From Colwellia sp. (GTDB taxonomy: Bacteria; Pseudomonadota; Gammaproteobacteria; Enterobacterales; Alteromonadaceae): a stretch of DNA of 64,000 nucleotides. Below are positions 48,599 to 58,155 of the stretch, piece by piece. The number at the start of each line of letters is the position of its first letter. Within the stretch, counting starts at the first letter, position 1. The notes under the pieces were generated by a model. It was given only the letters and a program-made list of their open reading frames with translations, was not told the origin of the DNA and searched no databases. Position numbers and translations under genes: made by a program. The stretch lies in contig JABSOY010000008.1 of assembly GCA_013215385.1 (NCBI GenBank), positions 186,001-250,000 on the forward strand, given 5' to 3'.

Positions 48599-49105
48599 GT
48601 GATAGAAACCAATAGATTAACTTTAAAACCTTTAACGTATCAACAAATGTTGAAGTACATTAAAAACGATCATTCTTTAGAAGCCGAGTTAGCGCTGAAT
48701 AATTCGTCAATGGTGCTCTCGTCCCTATTGAAAGAAGCGTTAGAGCAATCAATCATACCTAGTTTACAAGATGAGAGTAAAAACTATTTATTTTCTACTT
48801 TATGGACAGTTATCGATAAAGATGAAAATAGATCTGTAGCTGATGTTTGTTTTCAAGGAGAGCCTAATGAACAGGGCGAAATTGAAATTGGCTACGGAAC
48901 ATACGAACAGCATCAGGGCAAAGGGTATATGACCGAAGCCGTAGAGGCTATGATTAACTGGGCTGCAAAGCAAACAAAGGTTAAAGTGATAATAGCCTCG
49001 ACGGACAAGTCGAATGTCGCTTCTTATAAAATTCTTGAAAAAAATGCCTTTATAAAGGTCAGTGAATCGAAGGAACAATTTAATTGGCGCTTTGGCGTTA
49101 GTTAA
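48599..49105 (+). CDS. GNAT-family N-acetyltransferase (RimJ/RimL-like)
   Basis: 168 aa, GTG start preceded by GAGAGGTG. Begins IETNRLTLKPLTYQQM, the RimJ/RimL style, and has the acetyl-CoA loop HQGKGYMTEAVEAMINWA followed by DKSNVASYKILEKNAF. It acetylates an unknown amino group. It stands alone in a region of decayed genes. Confidence 0.87.
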   Translation: MIETNRLTLKPLTYQQMLKYIKNDHSLEAELALNNSSMVLSSLLKEALEQSIIPSLQDESKNYLFSTLWTVIDKDENRSVADVCFQGEPNEQGEIEIGYGTYEQHQGKGYMTEAVEAMINWAAKQTKVKVIIASTDKSNVASYKILEKNAFIKVSESKEQFNWRFGVS

Positions 49106-49342
49106 TTTTCTCCGAGATACAAAGCAAAGATAAACTCGTGTTCACTAATTTTATCAAGCTAAGTGGAGCTAACGCCATAATGAACATTTAATACCTGTGT
49201 TCTGATTCTTACTTTTAATTTAGGCAAAACAGGGTAGTGGGCGTGCGCAAGCTTTCTGATCTTTTATCATGTTAAGTATTTAATCCAATACTGACTTAAT
49301 CTTTAGCATAAACACTTTCTTGCATTAAACAGGAGGCCGTTG

Positions 49343-49770
49343 ATGCCCGCATTACAAGTAAACAAACTCTCTTATCAATTAAATAATGGCATAAAGCTAT
49401 TTGAAAACCTTTTTTACCTTACCTAAAGGATTAAAGGATTAAAGGATTAAAGGGTCTTATTGGAAAAATAGGGTTGGAAAATCATCTCAAAACACTGAAA
49501 AAATTAAAGCTAGCCACAGACGTTGAACGTTTATGTTTATCGTTAAGTGACGGAGAAAGAGCTAAATAGGGTCTTTGGACATTATTTCAATCTGCTGCTC
49601 AACTGTTAGGTTGGATGAACCGAGTAATCAGCTCGGTAAATCCGGCAAGCATTGACTTATTTCTCATTACCGCACGCACTTATTATGATACCGGCTTATT
49701 TTGAAGCTCTTGCTGAATTCTATCGAAAATAATAAAATCGGATTCATTTTTCTATTACTTTTAGAGCACC
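49343..49770 (+). pseudogene. ABC-F-type ATPase pseudogene (fragmented)
   Basis: An excellent AGGAGG (49331-49336) precedes the ATG, and the first 24 codons (PALQVNKLSYQLNNGIKLFEN) look like the start of an ABC ATPase. A base is then missing and the frame stops at 49424. In another frame a Walker A remnant (GLIGKNRVGKSS) appears, preceded by an 8-bp unit repeated three times (49425-49448). Near 49545-49580 LSDGERAK is a worn signature motif, followed by a blurred Walker B region. Most of the protein between these is deleted. Not functional. Confidence 0.8.
49425..49448. repeat. Tandem repeat, 8 bp x 3, in the ABC pseudogene
   Basis: AAAGGATT three times, with a further AAAGGG following. Two extra units would insert 16 bp, itself enough to break the frame of the ABC gene. 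Confidence 0.9.
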
Positions 49771-49836
49771 GCTTTCACTCCTTTAAAAGGTAAACCTCTA
49801 CTATTTCATTGACCATTTCGATATTGAGTATTTCAG

Positions 49837-52668
49837 CTAGGTTAGTGACTTTTCCAAGTCTGCTAAAAAACTAGCGGCTTGAGCAATAACATTATCAAGA
49901 TGTTCAAAAAACTCAAAAAATTCAGGCTCTAAGTCATCAATCATTATATCATTTTTAAGTTCTGTTTCTATATGGTGTGTTACCCGGCCTAAATTTGGTA
50001 CTCCGGAATAACAACAAGCGCCGTTGAGTTTATGGACGAGTATTTTTAATTGTTCAACATCTTGTGACGTTAATGCTTCAGAAATATGAAGTTTAGTTTC
50101 TGGTAAACTTTGGACTAAGCCCTTTAACATTTCTTTGGCGAGATCTACTTTATTTCCTGCTCGTTTTAATGCTAAAGGCCAGTCGATTACCAAGTGGCTT
50201 AATTCCTTAACCGTTTGAATGTTGCCTGATAGGTGTTCATTCATCATGGTCTGTATGTTTGAATTGTTTAAAGCGTGACCTTTTTCCGCATTAGTGGCTA
50301 ATGGTAGCGTTAAATCACAGTATTCATATATAGTATGACGAAGCATAGCTTCGTCAATGGGTTTGGTCATATAAGCATCAAAACCCAATTTTAAAAGTTT
50401 GTCTTTTTCTTCGTTGAGTGCATGAGCGGTAACCGCAATAATTGGTGTGTTTTCATTGAAAGTTATTGCCTTGATACTTTTAAGTGCAGATATACCGTCC
50501 ATTATCGGCATTTGAATATCCATGAATATCATGGCAAATTTTTCATGTTTGCAAACCTCAACAGCTTCTTGACCGTTAACAACCGTAATTACTTCATCAA
50601 CCTGCTCAAGTAAAAGCTCGTTAATCAACTTTAAGTTTGCTTCGTTGTCGTCAACGGCCAAAATTTTTACGGGAATTTTATCTTCATTTATTGGCGTGGA
50701 TGAAATACTAGGTAAATGTTGCTGGGGTATTAATACTTTATACAGTCTTTCAGGAGTGATCGGTTTACTTAAACAGCTTGTTGCACCACTACCAATTAAC
50801 GCTTCTTGTAAATTGGCAGAGTTGCTATTGATTGCTAAATGGATCTTGTCAACATAAGGTTTTAGGGAGGTAATGAGTTCTTTTAGTTCAACCAAAGAGT
50901 TGGGGGAGATGTCATGGCTGATTAAGGCAAAATCAAAGTGAGAATTTTTCTTTATCTCTTGGTTGATTTGCTCCAAGTTATTAACTGGATAAACATCCAT
51001 ATCCCAGTTTGCTAATATCTCACTGCTAGCCATTCGGCTGTGAGCATGTTGCTCGAAATAAATAATACTTTTTTTGCTCAGGCTGTGACTATCAAATATA
51101 TTCTTGATTGAAATAGGGTTTATTTCACAGCGAAAGGTAAACCAGAATGTTGAACCGCGGCTTTGTTCTGTAACAACCCCCATACTACCGTTCATTTCAT
51201 TAACAAGGCGTTGCGAAATGACTAATCCTAATCCCGTGCCACCATAGAGTCGGGTAACACTTTTGTCGGCTTGACCAAAGGCATCAAAGATAGTTTTTTG
51301 CTGTTCTTGATTCATACCTATGCCGGTATCAGTAATGGTGACTTTTAACATTGCAACATATTCGTCTACATGTTCACTGTCAATATCAACTTCTACTGAG
51401 CCCTTATCGGTGAACTTTATTGCATTACTGGTAAGGTTAATCAGTACTTGTTTAATACGCATAGCATCACCAATTAAGGCGTCGGGAAGTTCAGGGTTAA
51501 CGCGAACTGAAAGTTCGATATTTTTTTTATGGGCGGTCGGCGCTAATAGCGTTAGGGTTTCCTCAACAGCGTCACGAATGGAAAATGGAATATTTTCAAT
51601 CACCATTTTCCCCGCATCAAGTTTGGAAAAATCAAGAATGTCGTTGATAATAGCTAATAAGTTTGCGGAAGAACGCTCAATGGTTTGTAAGTAATCACGT
51701 TGAGTCGTGGTGAGAGGTGTTTTTAATACCTGTCGGGTAAAACCAATAACGCCATTTAATGGTGTTCTAAGTTCATGGCTCATGTTGGCCAAGAACTGAG
51801 ATTTAACTTTATTTGCCTCTTGTGCTTTACGTTTAGCAATATCGAGCTCAACGTTTTGTATTTCGAATTGCTCTAAGCTCTCTCGTAAATCTGTGGTTGT
51901 TTGATCGATACTGCCTTGCATTTCCTCTTGGTAATCACCAAGGGATTGAGCCATAGCATTAATCCCTTTTTTCAAAAAGTTAAGTTCGCCAATAAGTTGA
52001 CCACTTACGCGACTATCAAGCTTTCCTTCTCGAATTCGCTCAACCGCTTGCACCATTGATACTATAGGGCGGGTGAAATTTTTTATTAGTCGATAAGAAA
52101 AAAAAGCACTAATAATACAACCTAAAAAAACAATAAATAGTGCAAAAAGCATTTGGCTTTGTTGCTTTAATTGTACTTTGCTGGTGTCTATTTGCATGGC
52201 AATGTAGCCAATATTAGCTTGTGTGACGGTACGGCTTAATTCAAGGGCGATATTTTCATTAATAATCGGGCTTCGAAAAATGAAGTCGTCGCCTATTTTT
52301 TCAATAATCGTGTGATCAGGAATGTTTTCTCCTGCTTTTAAACGTAATAAATTAGTATCGCCATGATAAGAGCTAGTGACAAAAACTTGGTTGTCTTTGG
52401 TAAAAACAGCGATACTTTTGATGATAGAAGATTGGCTTCTATGGGTGAAATTCATTAAGTGACGTAATTGAATACGATTTTTATTTAACAGTGGCAAAGT
52501 GCTGGCAATAGCTAAGGGTTCAATAATGCTCTCTGATCGTAAAACAAGAAAGTCATCTAATTCTGCATAGCGACTATAGGAGAAATAACTGGCGATCGTA
52601 AATGCGATGACAGTTGTGGGAACAATGGTAAGTAAAATTACCCAATCTTTCAGACTTATTTTATGCAT
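49837..52668 (-). CDS. barA: Hybrid sensor kinase BarA
   Basis: 943 aa. Tripartite sensor: TM helices at about 9-31 and 170-190 around a periplasmic region, a HAMP domain, HisKA with SHELRTPLNGVIG, an ATPase domain (NLTSNAIKFT, DTGIGM, GGTGLGL), a degenerate receiver-like segment, a true receiver (MDIQMPIMDG) and a C-terminal HPt domain with the phospho-acceptor H in VHKLNGACCYSG. Partner of UvrY/GacA, controlling CsrB-type small RNAs and carbon flow. Divergent from rlmD, as in E. coli, which strengthens the call. Confidence 0.93.
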   Translation of the reverse strand: MHKISLKDWVILLTIVPTTVIAFTIASYFSYSRYAELDDFLVLRSESIIEPLAIASTLPLLNKNRIQLRHLMNFTHRSQSSIIKSIAVFTKDNQVFVTSSYHGDTNLLRLKAGENIPDHTIIEKIGDDFIFRSPIINENIALELSRTVTQANIGYIAMQIDTSKVQLKQQSQMLFALFIVFLGCIISAFFSYRLIKNFTRPIVSMVQAVERIREGKLDSRVSGQLIGELNFLKKGINAMAQSLGDYQEEMQGSIDQTTTDLRESLEQFEIQNVELDIAKRKAQEANKVKSQFLANMSHELRTPLNGVIGFTRQVLKTPLTTTQRDYLQTIERSSANLLAIINDILDFSKLDAGKMVIENIPFSIRDAVEETLTLLAPTAHKKNIELSVRVNPELPDALIGDAMRIKQVLINLTSNAIKFTDKGSVEVDIDSEHVDEYVAMLKVTITDTGIGMNQEQQKTIFDAFGQADKSVTRLYGGTGLGLVISQRLVNEMNGSMGVVTEQSRGSTFWFTFRCEINPISIKNIFDSHSLSKKSIIYFEQHAHSRMASSEILANWDMDVYPVNNLEQINQEIKKNSHFDFALISHDISPNSLVELKELITSLKPYVDKIHLAINSNSANLQEALIGSGATSCLSKPITPERLYKVLIPQQHLPSISSTPINEDKIPVKILAVDDNEANLKLINELLLEQVDEVITVVNGQEAVEVCKHEKFAMIFMDIQMPIMDGISALKSIKAITFNENTPIIAVTAHALNEEKDKLLKLGFDAYMTKPIDEAMLRHTIYEYCDLTLPLATNAEKGHALNNSNIQTMMNEHLSGNIQTVKELSHLVIDWPLALKRAGNKVDLAKEMLKGLVQSLPETKLHISEALTSQDVEQLKILVHKLNGACCYSGVPNLGRVTHHIETELKNDIMIDDLEPEFFEFFEHLDNVIAQAASFLADLEKSLT

Positions 52669-52766
52669 TTTTTGCTGAACTTTAGTGTAAAATCATCATG
52701 TTGAATAGTCTCATCATGGCACATCACTAAACATTTTTATAGCGCTTAACTCGGGTATATTTCATC

Positions 52767-54089
52767 ATGGCAAATTTTTTTAAAGTAACACCTAAAAAAC
52801 AACAAGTAGGGCAAGAGGTTAATGTCAATATTACCCGGCTTGATTTTAATGGCTGCGGTGTGGGTCAGTACCATAAAAAACCTATATTTATAGAAGGCAC
52901 ACTCGTCGGGGAAACCGTGTCAGTTAAAGTGATTGAGCAAAAGAATAAATACGGTCGAGGCAAGCTCGTAGAGGTTTTATCACCAAGCGATAACCGAGCA
53001 GAGGCAAAGTGTCAGCATTTTTTAAAATGTGGCGGCTGTGATTTACAGCACATAAAGCCAAGTGCTCAACTTGATTTTAAACAACAAAAAATTACTGAGT
53101 TGTTTGCTCGAAATGGTTATGCCCAAGCACTACCCTGGCAAGAACCTATCGTTAGTGAACCCTGGCACTACCGCCGTAAAGCACGTATCGGCGTACAGTA
53201 TGATAAAGCAGGGCAGGTAACTGTTGGTTTTAGGCAACGTGGTAGCAATCAATTAATTAACATTAAAAATTGTGCAGTATTAGTTGAACCGTTAAATAAA
53301 ATATTTGTACCGTTAAAAAAATTACTCACGAAATTGTCGGGGAATAATGCTATCGGGCATATTGAAGTTATTTCGACCGACAAAATAACTGTGGTAGTGA
53401 GACAATTAGAAAAACTCACCAGTGAAGATGAGCAACACTGGCAAATCTTTAGTGATAACTATTCATGCGAAATATTAATCGACAAGGGTAAAACCGTCAC
53501 GCCGTTATTTGTTCATTCACTAGCACCGTTAACTTATGATTTAGACGATAATATTAATATAAAATTTAGCAGTGAACACTTTATTCAAGTGAATCATGAT
53601 GTAAATAAGCAAATGATCGCCCAAGCGCTTTCATGGTTAAATTTAAACAAGCAGGACAGTGTTTTAGACTTATTTTGTGGTTTAGGTAATTTTAGTTTAC
53701 CGATAGCCAAAAAAGTTGCGCAAGTTATTGGTATTGAAGGCGTTGATCAAATGGTCATCAAAGCACAAGAAAATGCACAGCTCAATGGTTTAACAAACTG
53801 TCAATTTTATCAGGCTGATTTAAACAGTAATTGGCAAAGTGAGTCGTGGTCAGAGAAAAAATATACTAAACTCTTGCTTGATCCTGCCCGTGCTGGTGCT
53901 TACCAAGCACTTGAGCAATTAATTAACTTTAATATACCAACAGTTTTATATGTGAGCTGTGATCCGGCCACGTTAGCGAAAGACAGTCAATTATTATTAG
54001 CACATGGTTATCGTATTGAAAAAATTTCACTGATGGATATGTTTTCTCAAACAAAGCACATTGAGACTATGGTATTGTTTGTAAAATAA
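52767..54089 (+). CDS. rlmD: 23S rRNA (uracil-1939-C5)-methyltransferase RlmD
   Basis: 440 aa. An N-terminal TRAM domain, an iron-sulfur site (CQHFLKCGGCDLQH plus a later Cys), a Rossmann SAM domain (VLDLFCGLGNFSLPIA) and the catalytic cysteine in YVSCDPATLAKD. Methylates U1939 of 23S rRNA. relA follows 43 bp downstream. Confidence 0.95.
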   Translation: MANFFKVTPKKQQVGQEVNVNITRLDFNGCGVGQYHKKPIFIEGTLVGETVSVKVIEQKNKYGRGKLVEVLSPSDNRAEAKCQHFLKCGGCDLQHIKPSAQLDFKQQKITELFARNGYAQALPWQEPIVSEPWHYRRKARIGVQYDKAGQVTVGFRQRGSNQLINIKNCAVLVEPLNKIFVPLKKLLTKLSGNNAIGHIEVISTDKITVVVRQLEKLTSEDEQHWQIFSDNYSCEILIDKGKTVTPLFVHSLAPLTYDLDDNINIKFSSEHFIQVNHDVNKQMIAQALSWLNLNKQDSVLDLFCGLGNFSLPIAKKVAQVIGIEGVDQMVIKAQENAQLNGLTNCQFYQADLNSNWQSESWSEKKYTKLLLDPARAGAYQALEQLINFNIPTVLYVSCDPATLAKDSQLLLAHGYRIEKISLMDMFSQTKHIETMVLFVK

Positions 54090-54132
54090 AGCTTTCTCCT
54101 TTTTTATTACCTAATATTAGGCAGGTTTTTTC

Positions 54133-56340
54133 ATGGTTTCGGTACGTAAATCTCATCAAATGTCGGAAACAAATTTTGAACAATGGTTAAGCTCACTTGA
54201 GCTTAACCAACAAAAGCATCAGGCACTTGAAAAACTTTGGCTGCAAGTCAATCCGTACTTTGATGGTCAGCAAGAATGCCAAACAAAATCACTAGAAATG
54301 GTTGAAATACTTGCGAGTTTAAACTTAGATAAAGATTCTTTATGTGCCGCTTTTTTACAGCCCCTATACGAATACCAACGCATTTCGCTTGAATATATTG
54401 AAGAAAACTTCTCTCAACAAATAGTAAACTTGTGTAATGGCGTTAGCCAAATGAAAGCCATAAAAGCGTTACAACAAGGACAGTCAAACCAAATTTCGGC
54501 AAACCAAGTGGATAACATTCGTAAAATGTTAGTGGCAATGGTTGATGATGTGCGTGCTGTGGTGATAAAACTGGCCGAGCGTGTTTGTTATTTACGCATC
54601 GTAAAAAATGCTGATGAAGAAACTCGGGTCTTAGCCGCGAAAGAAACCGCGAATATTTATGCGCCTTTAGCTAATAGACTAGGTATTGGGCAACTGAAAT
54701 GGGAATTAGAAGATATTTCTTTTCGCTACCTCCACCCGAAAGTTTATAAAGATATTGCCGAACAGTTAGATGAAAAACGCCTAGCGCGCGAACGGTACAT
54801 GGTTGACTTTGTTAACAACCTAAAAGCGCAATTAAAAGCGGTAAATATTAGCGCCGAAGTTTACGGCCGGCCTAAGCATATTTTTAGTATTTGGAAAAAA
54901 ATGCAGCAGAAGTCTTTAGATTTCGAACAATTATTTGATGTTAGAGCAGTAAGAGTTGTTGTCGATGAAATTCAAGATTGTTATGGCGCCCTCGGTATCG
55001 TTCATACCAGATGGAAACATTTGTCTAAAGAGTTTGACGACTACGTAGCGACGCCTAAACCGAATGGCTACCAATCAATTCACACGGTGGTTTTGGGACC
55101 CGAAGGAAAGTCGGTTGAAGTTCAAATTAGAACCCAGCAAATGCATGATGACGCTGAGATGGGCGTTGCTGCGCATTGGCGTTATAAAGAAAGTGGCGGC
55201 AGCGGAAAAAACTCTGATAAAAAAACAGGCTTTGATGAAAAAGTAAGCTGGTTAAGAAAAATCCTGCAATGGCAAGACGATGTCAGTGAAAGCGGGGAGT
55301 TGATTGAAGAATTACGTAGCCAAGTTTTTGAAGACCGCATTTACGTTTTTACCCCTAATGGTGATGTTATCGATTTACCTGCCGGATCAACGCCACTAGA
55401 CTTTGCCTACTACATTCATTCAAATGTTGGGCATTGTTGTATTGGCGCTAAAGTATTTGGTCGAATTGTCCCCTTTACTCATCGTTTAAAAACCGGCGAT
55501 CAGGTTGAAGTCTTGACCAGTAAAACGCCAAACCCAAGTCGAGATTGGTTAAATCCTAATTTACATTATATCCATGCACCAAGAACCAGGGCAAAAATTC
55601 AGCATTTTTTTAAGCTGTTAGACCGTGATAAACATATCGCGTTAGGTAAAGAGCAATTAGATACAGAGCTTGGTAAGTTAGACTTAGTTGAAACTGATTT
55701 AATGGCGGCTAGCCAACGTTTCAACATTAAGAGTATCGACGATTTATATGCCGCCATTGGTTCTGGTAATGCGCGTTTACAGCAAGTGATTAATCATTTG
55801 CAATATCATGCTGACAAAAACAAACCGCCGGTAGAGCTTGACCCACAAAGCTTAGTTAAACCTCAACAAAATCAGCAAAAATCTAAAGCTGATGCCAATG
55901 GCATTACGGTTTCTGGTGTGGGGAATTTGTTAACCCATATGGCTAAATGCTGTCATCCGGTCCCGGGTGATGATATCGACGGTTTTATCACCCAAGGGCG
56001 GGGCATTTCGGTACATAGAAATGATTGCGAGCAACTAGCTAATGCCTTAAGTCAACAACCCGAACGTGAGGTTGCAGTACAATGGGGTGAGAAAAATCAG
56101 CAAAGCTACCTAGTTACTGTAAAAGTGATTGCCAGTGATCGCCAAGGGTTAGTGCGTGATATCTCTACGATAATATCTAACGAGCGGGTTAGCATTGTGG
56201 GTATGGAAAGTCGCTCTGATGAGATAAAACAAACGGTGGCGATGTTGCTAAATATCGAGATTGCTAACAATGAAATACTCGGTCGTTTAATTGGTAAGTT
56301 ATTTCAACTTGATGATGTGATTGAAGTTAAACGTCTGTAG
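54133..56340 (+). CDS. relA: GTP pyrophosphokinase RelA
   Basis: 735 aa. Makes (p)ppGpp on ribosomes with uncharged tRNA. The N-terminal hydrolase-like domain lacks the HD pair, as in true RelA. The synthetase domain has the acidic EFDDY form of the RelA-specific motif, then YQSIHTVV and VEVQIRTQQMH. TGS (IYVFTPNGDVIDLPAGSTPLDF), zinc-finger/CC region (CCHPVPGDDIDG) and ACT domains follow. mazG comes 35 bp later. Confidence 0.97.
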   Translation: MVSVRKSHQMSETNFEQWLSSLELNQQKHQALEKLWLQVNPYFDGQQECQTKSLEMVEILASLNLDKDSLCAAFLQPLYEYQRISLEYIEENFSQQIVNLCNGVSQMKAIKALQQGQSNQISANQVDNIRKMLVAMVDDVRAVVIKLAERVCYLRIVKNADEETRVLAAKETANIYAPLANRLGIGQLKWELEDISFRYLHPKVYKDIAEQLDEKRLARERYMVDFVNNLKAQLKAVNISAEVYGRPKHIFSIWKKMQQKSLDFEQLFDVRAVRVVVDEIQDCYGALGIVHTRWKHLSKEFDDYVATPKPNGYQSIHTVVLGPEGKSVEVQIRTQQMHDDAEMGVAAHWRYKESGGSGKNSDKKTGFDEKVSWLRKILQWQDDVSESGELIEELRSQVFEDRIYVFTPNGDVIDLPAGSTPLDFAYYIHSNVGHCCIGAKVFGRIVPFTHRLKTGDQVEVLTSKTPNPSRDWLNPNLHYIHAPRTRAKIQHFFKLLDRDKHIALGKEQLDTELGKLDLVETDLMAASQRFNIKSIDDLYAAIGSGNARLQQVINHLQYHADKNKPPVELDPQSLVKPQQNQQKSKADANGITVSGVGNLLTHMAKCCHPVPGDDIDGFITQGRGISVHRNDCEQLANALSQQPEREVAVQWGEKNQQSYLVTVKVIASDRQGLVRDISTIISNERVSIVGMESRSDEIKQTVAMLLNIEIANNEILGRLIGKLFQLDDVIEVKRL

Positions 56341-56375
56341 TTTATAAAAATTATAGATAATGGAACGAATAAAAT

Positions 56376-57200
56376 ATGTTAACTGAGCAAGCCTCAATAG
56401 AAAAACTTCGCTGGGTTATGGCGCAATTACGAGATCCCGAAACGGGATGTCCTTGGGATATAAAACAAACGTTTACCTCTATAACCCCGCATACCATCGA
56501 AGAAGCCTATGAAGTTGCTGATGCCGTGATTGATGCGGTTGCGCAGCAAGATTTTTCTGAATTAGAAAAAGAGTTAGGCGACTTACTTTTTCAGGTGATT
56601 TTTTATAGTCAGCTTGGCCAAGAGCAAAAGCACTTTGATTTTGACAGTGTTGTTGCCGCCATCTGTGAAAAGCTTATTCGTCGTCATCCTCATGTATTTG
56701 GTGATAAAAACCTAAGTTCTGATGCAGAAATAAAAGCAAACTGGGAAAACGAAAAAGCGCAAGAACGCTTAGCTAAAAACAACGATGAAGCCTTGAGTGT
56801 CTTGGCTGATATTCCCAAAAATTTACCGGCACTTTCACAAGCGGCTAAAATTCAAAAGCGTTGTGCACATGTCGGTTTTGACTGGCATAATATTGAAGAC
56901 GTCTTTGCTAAAGTCGTTGAAGAAGTTGATGAGGTCAAGGTTGAAATCGATGAAGATAATCCTGAGGCGTTAGCTGAAGAGTTGGGCGACTTAATGTTTG
57001 CCGTAGTGAACTTATGCCGGCATGCGAAACAAGATCCTGAACAATTACTTCGTCAAGCGAATCAAAAGTTCACCAAAAGATTTCATGGTGTAGAAAGGCA
57101 AGTGCAGCACTCTGGGATTAAATTTGAACAACACTCACTGGATACTCTTGAAGCTTATTGGCAACAGGTCAAATTTGAAGAAAAAGCGAGTAAAGTGTAA
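56376..57200 (+). CDS. mazG: Nucleoside triphosphate pyrophosphohydrolase MazG
   Basis: 274 aa with two MazG domains. The first contains PWDIKQTFTSITPHTIEEAYEV and ELGDLLFQVIFY; the second has EVDEVKVEIDE and ELGDLMFAVVNLC, each with the ExxE...ExxD metal pattern. Hydrolyses NTPs to NMPs and lowers ppGpp in E. coli. It follows relA directly; the mazEF toxin pair found there in E. coli is absent. A hairpin ACCTGACAGT/ACTGTCAGGT (57218-57248) lies just after. Confidence 0.95.
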   Translation: MLTEQASIEKLRWVMAQLRDPETGCPWDIKQTFTSITPHTIEEAYEVADAVIDAVAQQDFSELEKELGDLLFQVIFYSQLGQEQKHFDFDSVVAAICEKLIRRHPHVFGDKNLSSDAEIKANWENEKAQERLAKNNDEALSVLADIPKNLPALSQAAKIQKRCAHVGFDWHNIEDVFAKVVEEVDEVKVEIDEDNPEALAEELGDLMFAVVNLCRHAKQDPEQLLRQANQKFTKRFHGVERQVQHSGIKFEQHSLDTLEAYWQQVKFEEKASKV

Positions 57201-57294
57201 CGCCTTGATTATAAAGGACCTGACAGTAAGTAAAGTTCACTGTCAGGTGTTTGTCAGCTAACTGTCAGAATAAACATTAATGTTGTTCGCTAAT

Positions 57295-57611
57295 ATATAC
57301 CCGCACCACTTCAAGATGCAAATTTCAGCAAGTCGAGAAAGGGTTAGCTACAAGGCATTGATTGAAGAGAATAGTTATTCTATTCTCGAAATCAATAACG
57401 CCGGAGATGACCCTTTATCGGCTTGCCCGTAGGGAGCTAAGCTAGAAAAACAGTTCTGCGTTGCACTACTTGATAAGGTTCCTACATGGATGTAGGACAT
57501 TAGGATAATGCAGGAGCAATTATCGAGAATAACCATTATCTTCATAGTGCGCCTTGATCTGATTTCCTAGCTTAGCTCTGAAACTGCATCTTGAGATGGA
57601 ACGGGTATATA
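57295..57611. mobile_element. MITE-like element with long terminal inverted repeats
   Basis: The ends TATATACCCG (57295-57304) and CGGGTATATA (57602-57611) are exact inverted repeats, continued inward by a second perfect match, TCAAGATGCA, so each arm is about 37 bp with few mismatches. Inside are GAGCTAAGCTAG (57434-57445) with its inverted copy (57567-57578), a palindrome CCTACATGGATGTAGG (57481-57496), and a hairpin GAGAATAG/CTATTCTC near 57368. No ORF, so it would be non-autonomous. A TA may be the duplicated target. The rest of the 430-bp gap after mazG is plain. Confidence 0.8.
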
Positions 57612-57636
57612 ACCGAACAGCAGTAGGATGAAATAT

Positions 57637-58155
57637 ATGAATGTACGCGTATTAAGAAATGAAAGAAATTGGTCGCAAGAGCAACTTGCTCATTTTAGTG
57701 GCTTGAGTATTCGTACCATTCAACGCATAGAAAATAATGAAAAAGTTGGCTTAGAATCACTGAAGTCGCTAGCTGCTGTATTTGAAATTGATATAACACC
57801 ATTAACCCAAATAAAGCAGGATACCGATATGCAGATCACCCATGATACTTTAGTCACAGAGCAAGCCGAAAGTAAATTAAGTATTTCACCCGAAAATATA
57901 GAAAAAGCAAATAAACATATTGCTGAGATAAAGAGTTTTTATAAAACGCTCGGTATTTACATTTTTTCTTTTTTAATTTGGCCGTTTTTAGCGCTTATTG
58001 ACGAAGCTAATAATAATGACATGTGGTGGCTGACTTTATATATGGGGGGAATATACGTAGTGCTCATTGCTCTCCATGCTAATAAAGTGTTTCAGCCATT
58101 TGGTGCTAAGTGGCAAAAGAAACAACAACAGAAATATTTTGATGAGAAACGCTAA
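57637..58155 (+). CDS. XRE-family regulator with C-terminal 2TM domain
   Basis: 172 aa from the ATG at 57637, which has TAGGATG six bases before it; the ATG at 57628 is the alternative. Helix-turn-helix at about 10-50 (RNERNWSQEQLAHFSGLSIRT), then a linker and two membrane helices (about 110-130 and 138-155) of the 2TM type. A DNA-binding protein held at the membrane. Its stop overlaps the next gene's ATG by one base, so translation is coupled. It lies immediately downstream of the MITE. Confidence 0.83.
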   Translation: MNVRVLRNERNWSQEQLAHFSGLSIRTIQRIENNEKVGLESLKSLAAVFEIDITPLTQIKQDTDMQITHDTLVTEQAESKLSISPENIEKANKHIAEIKSFYKTLGIYIFSFLIWPFLALIDEANNNDMWWLTLYMGGIYVVLIALHANKVFQPFGAKWQKKQQQKYFDEKR

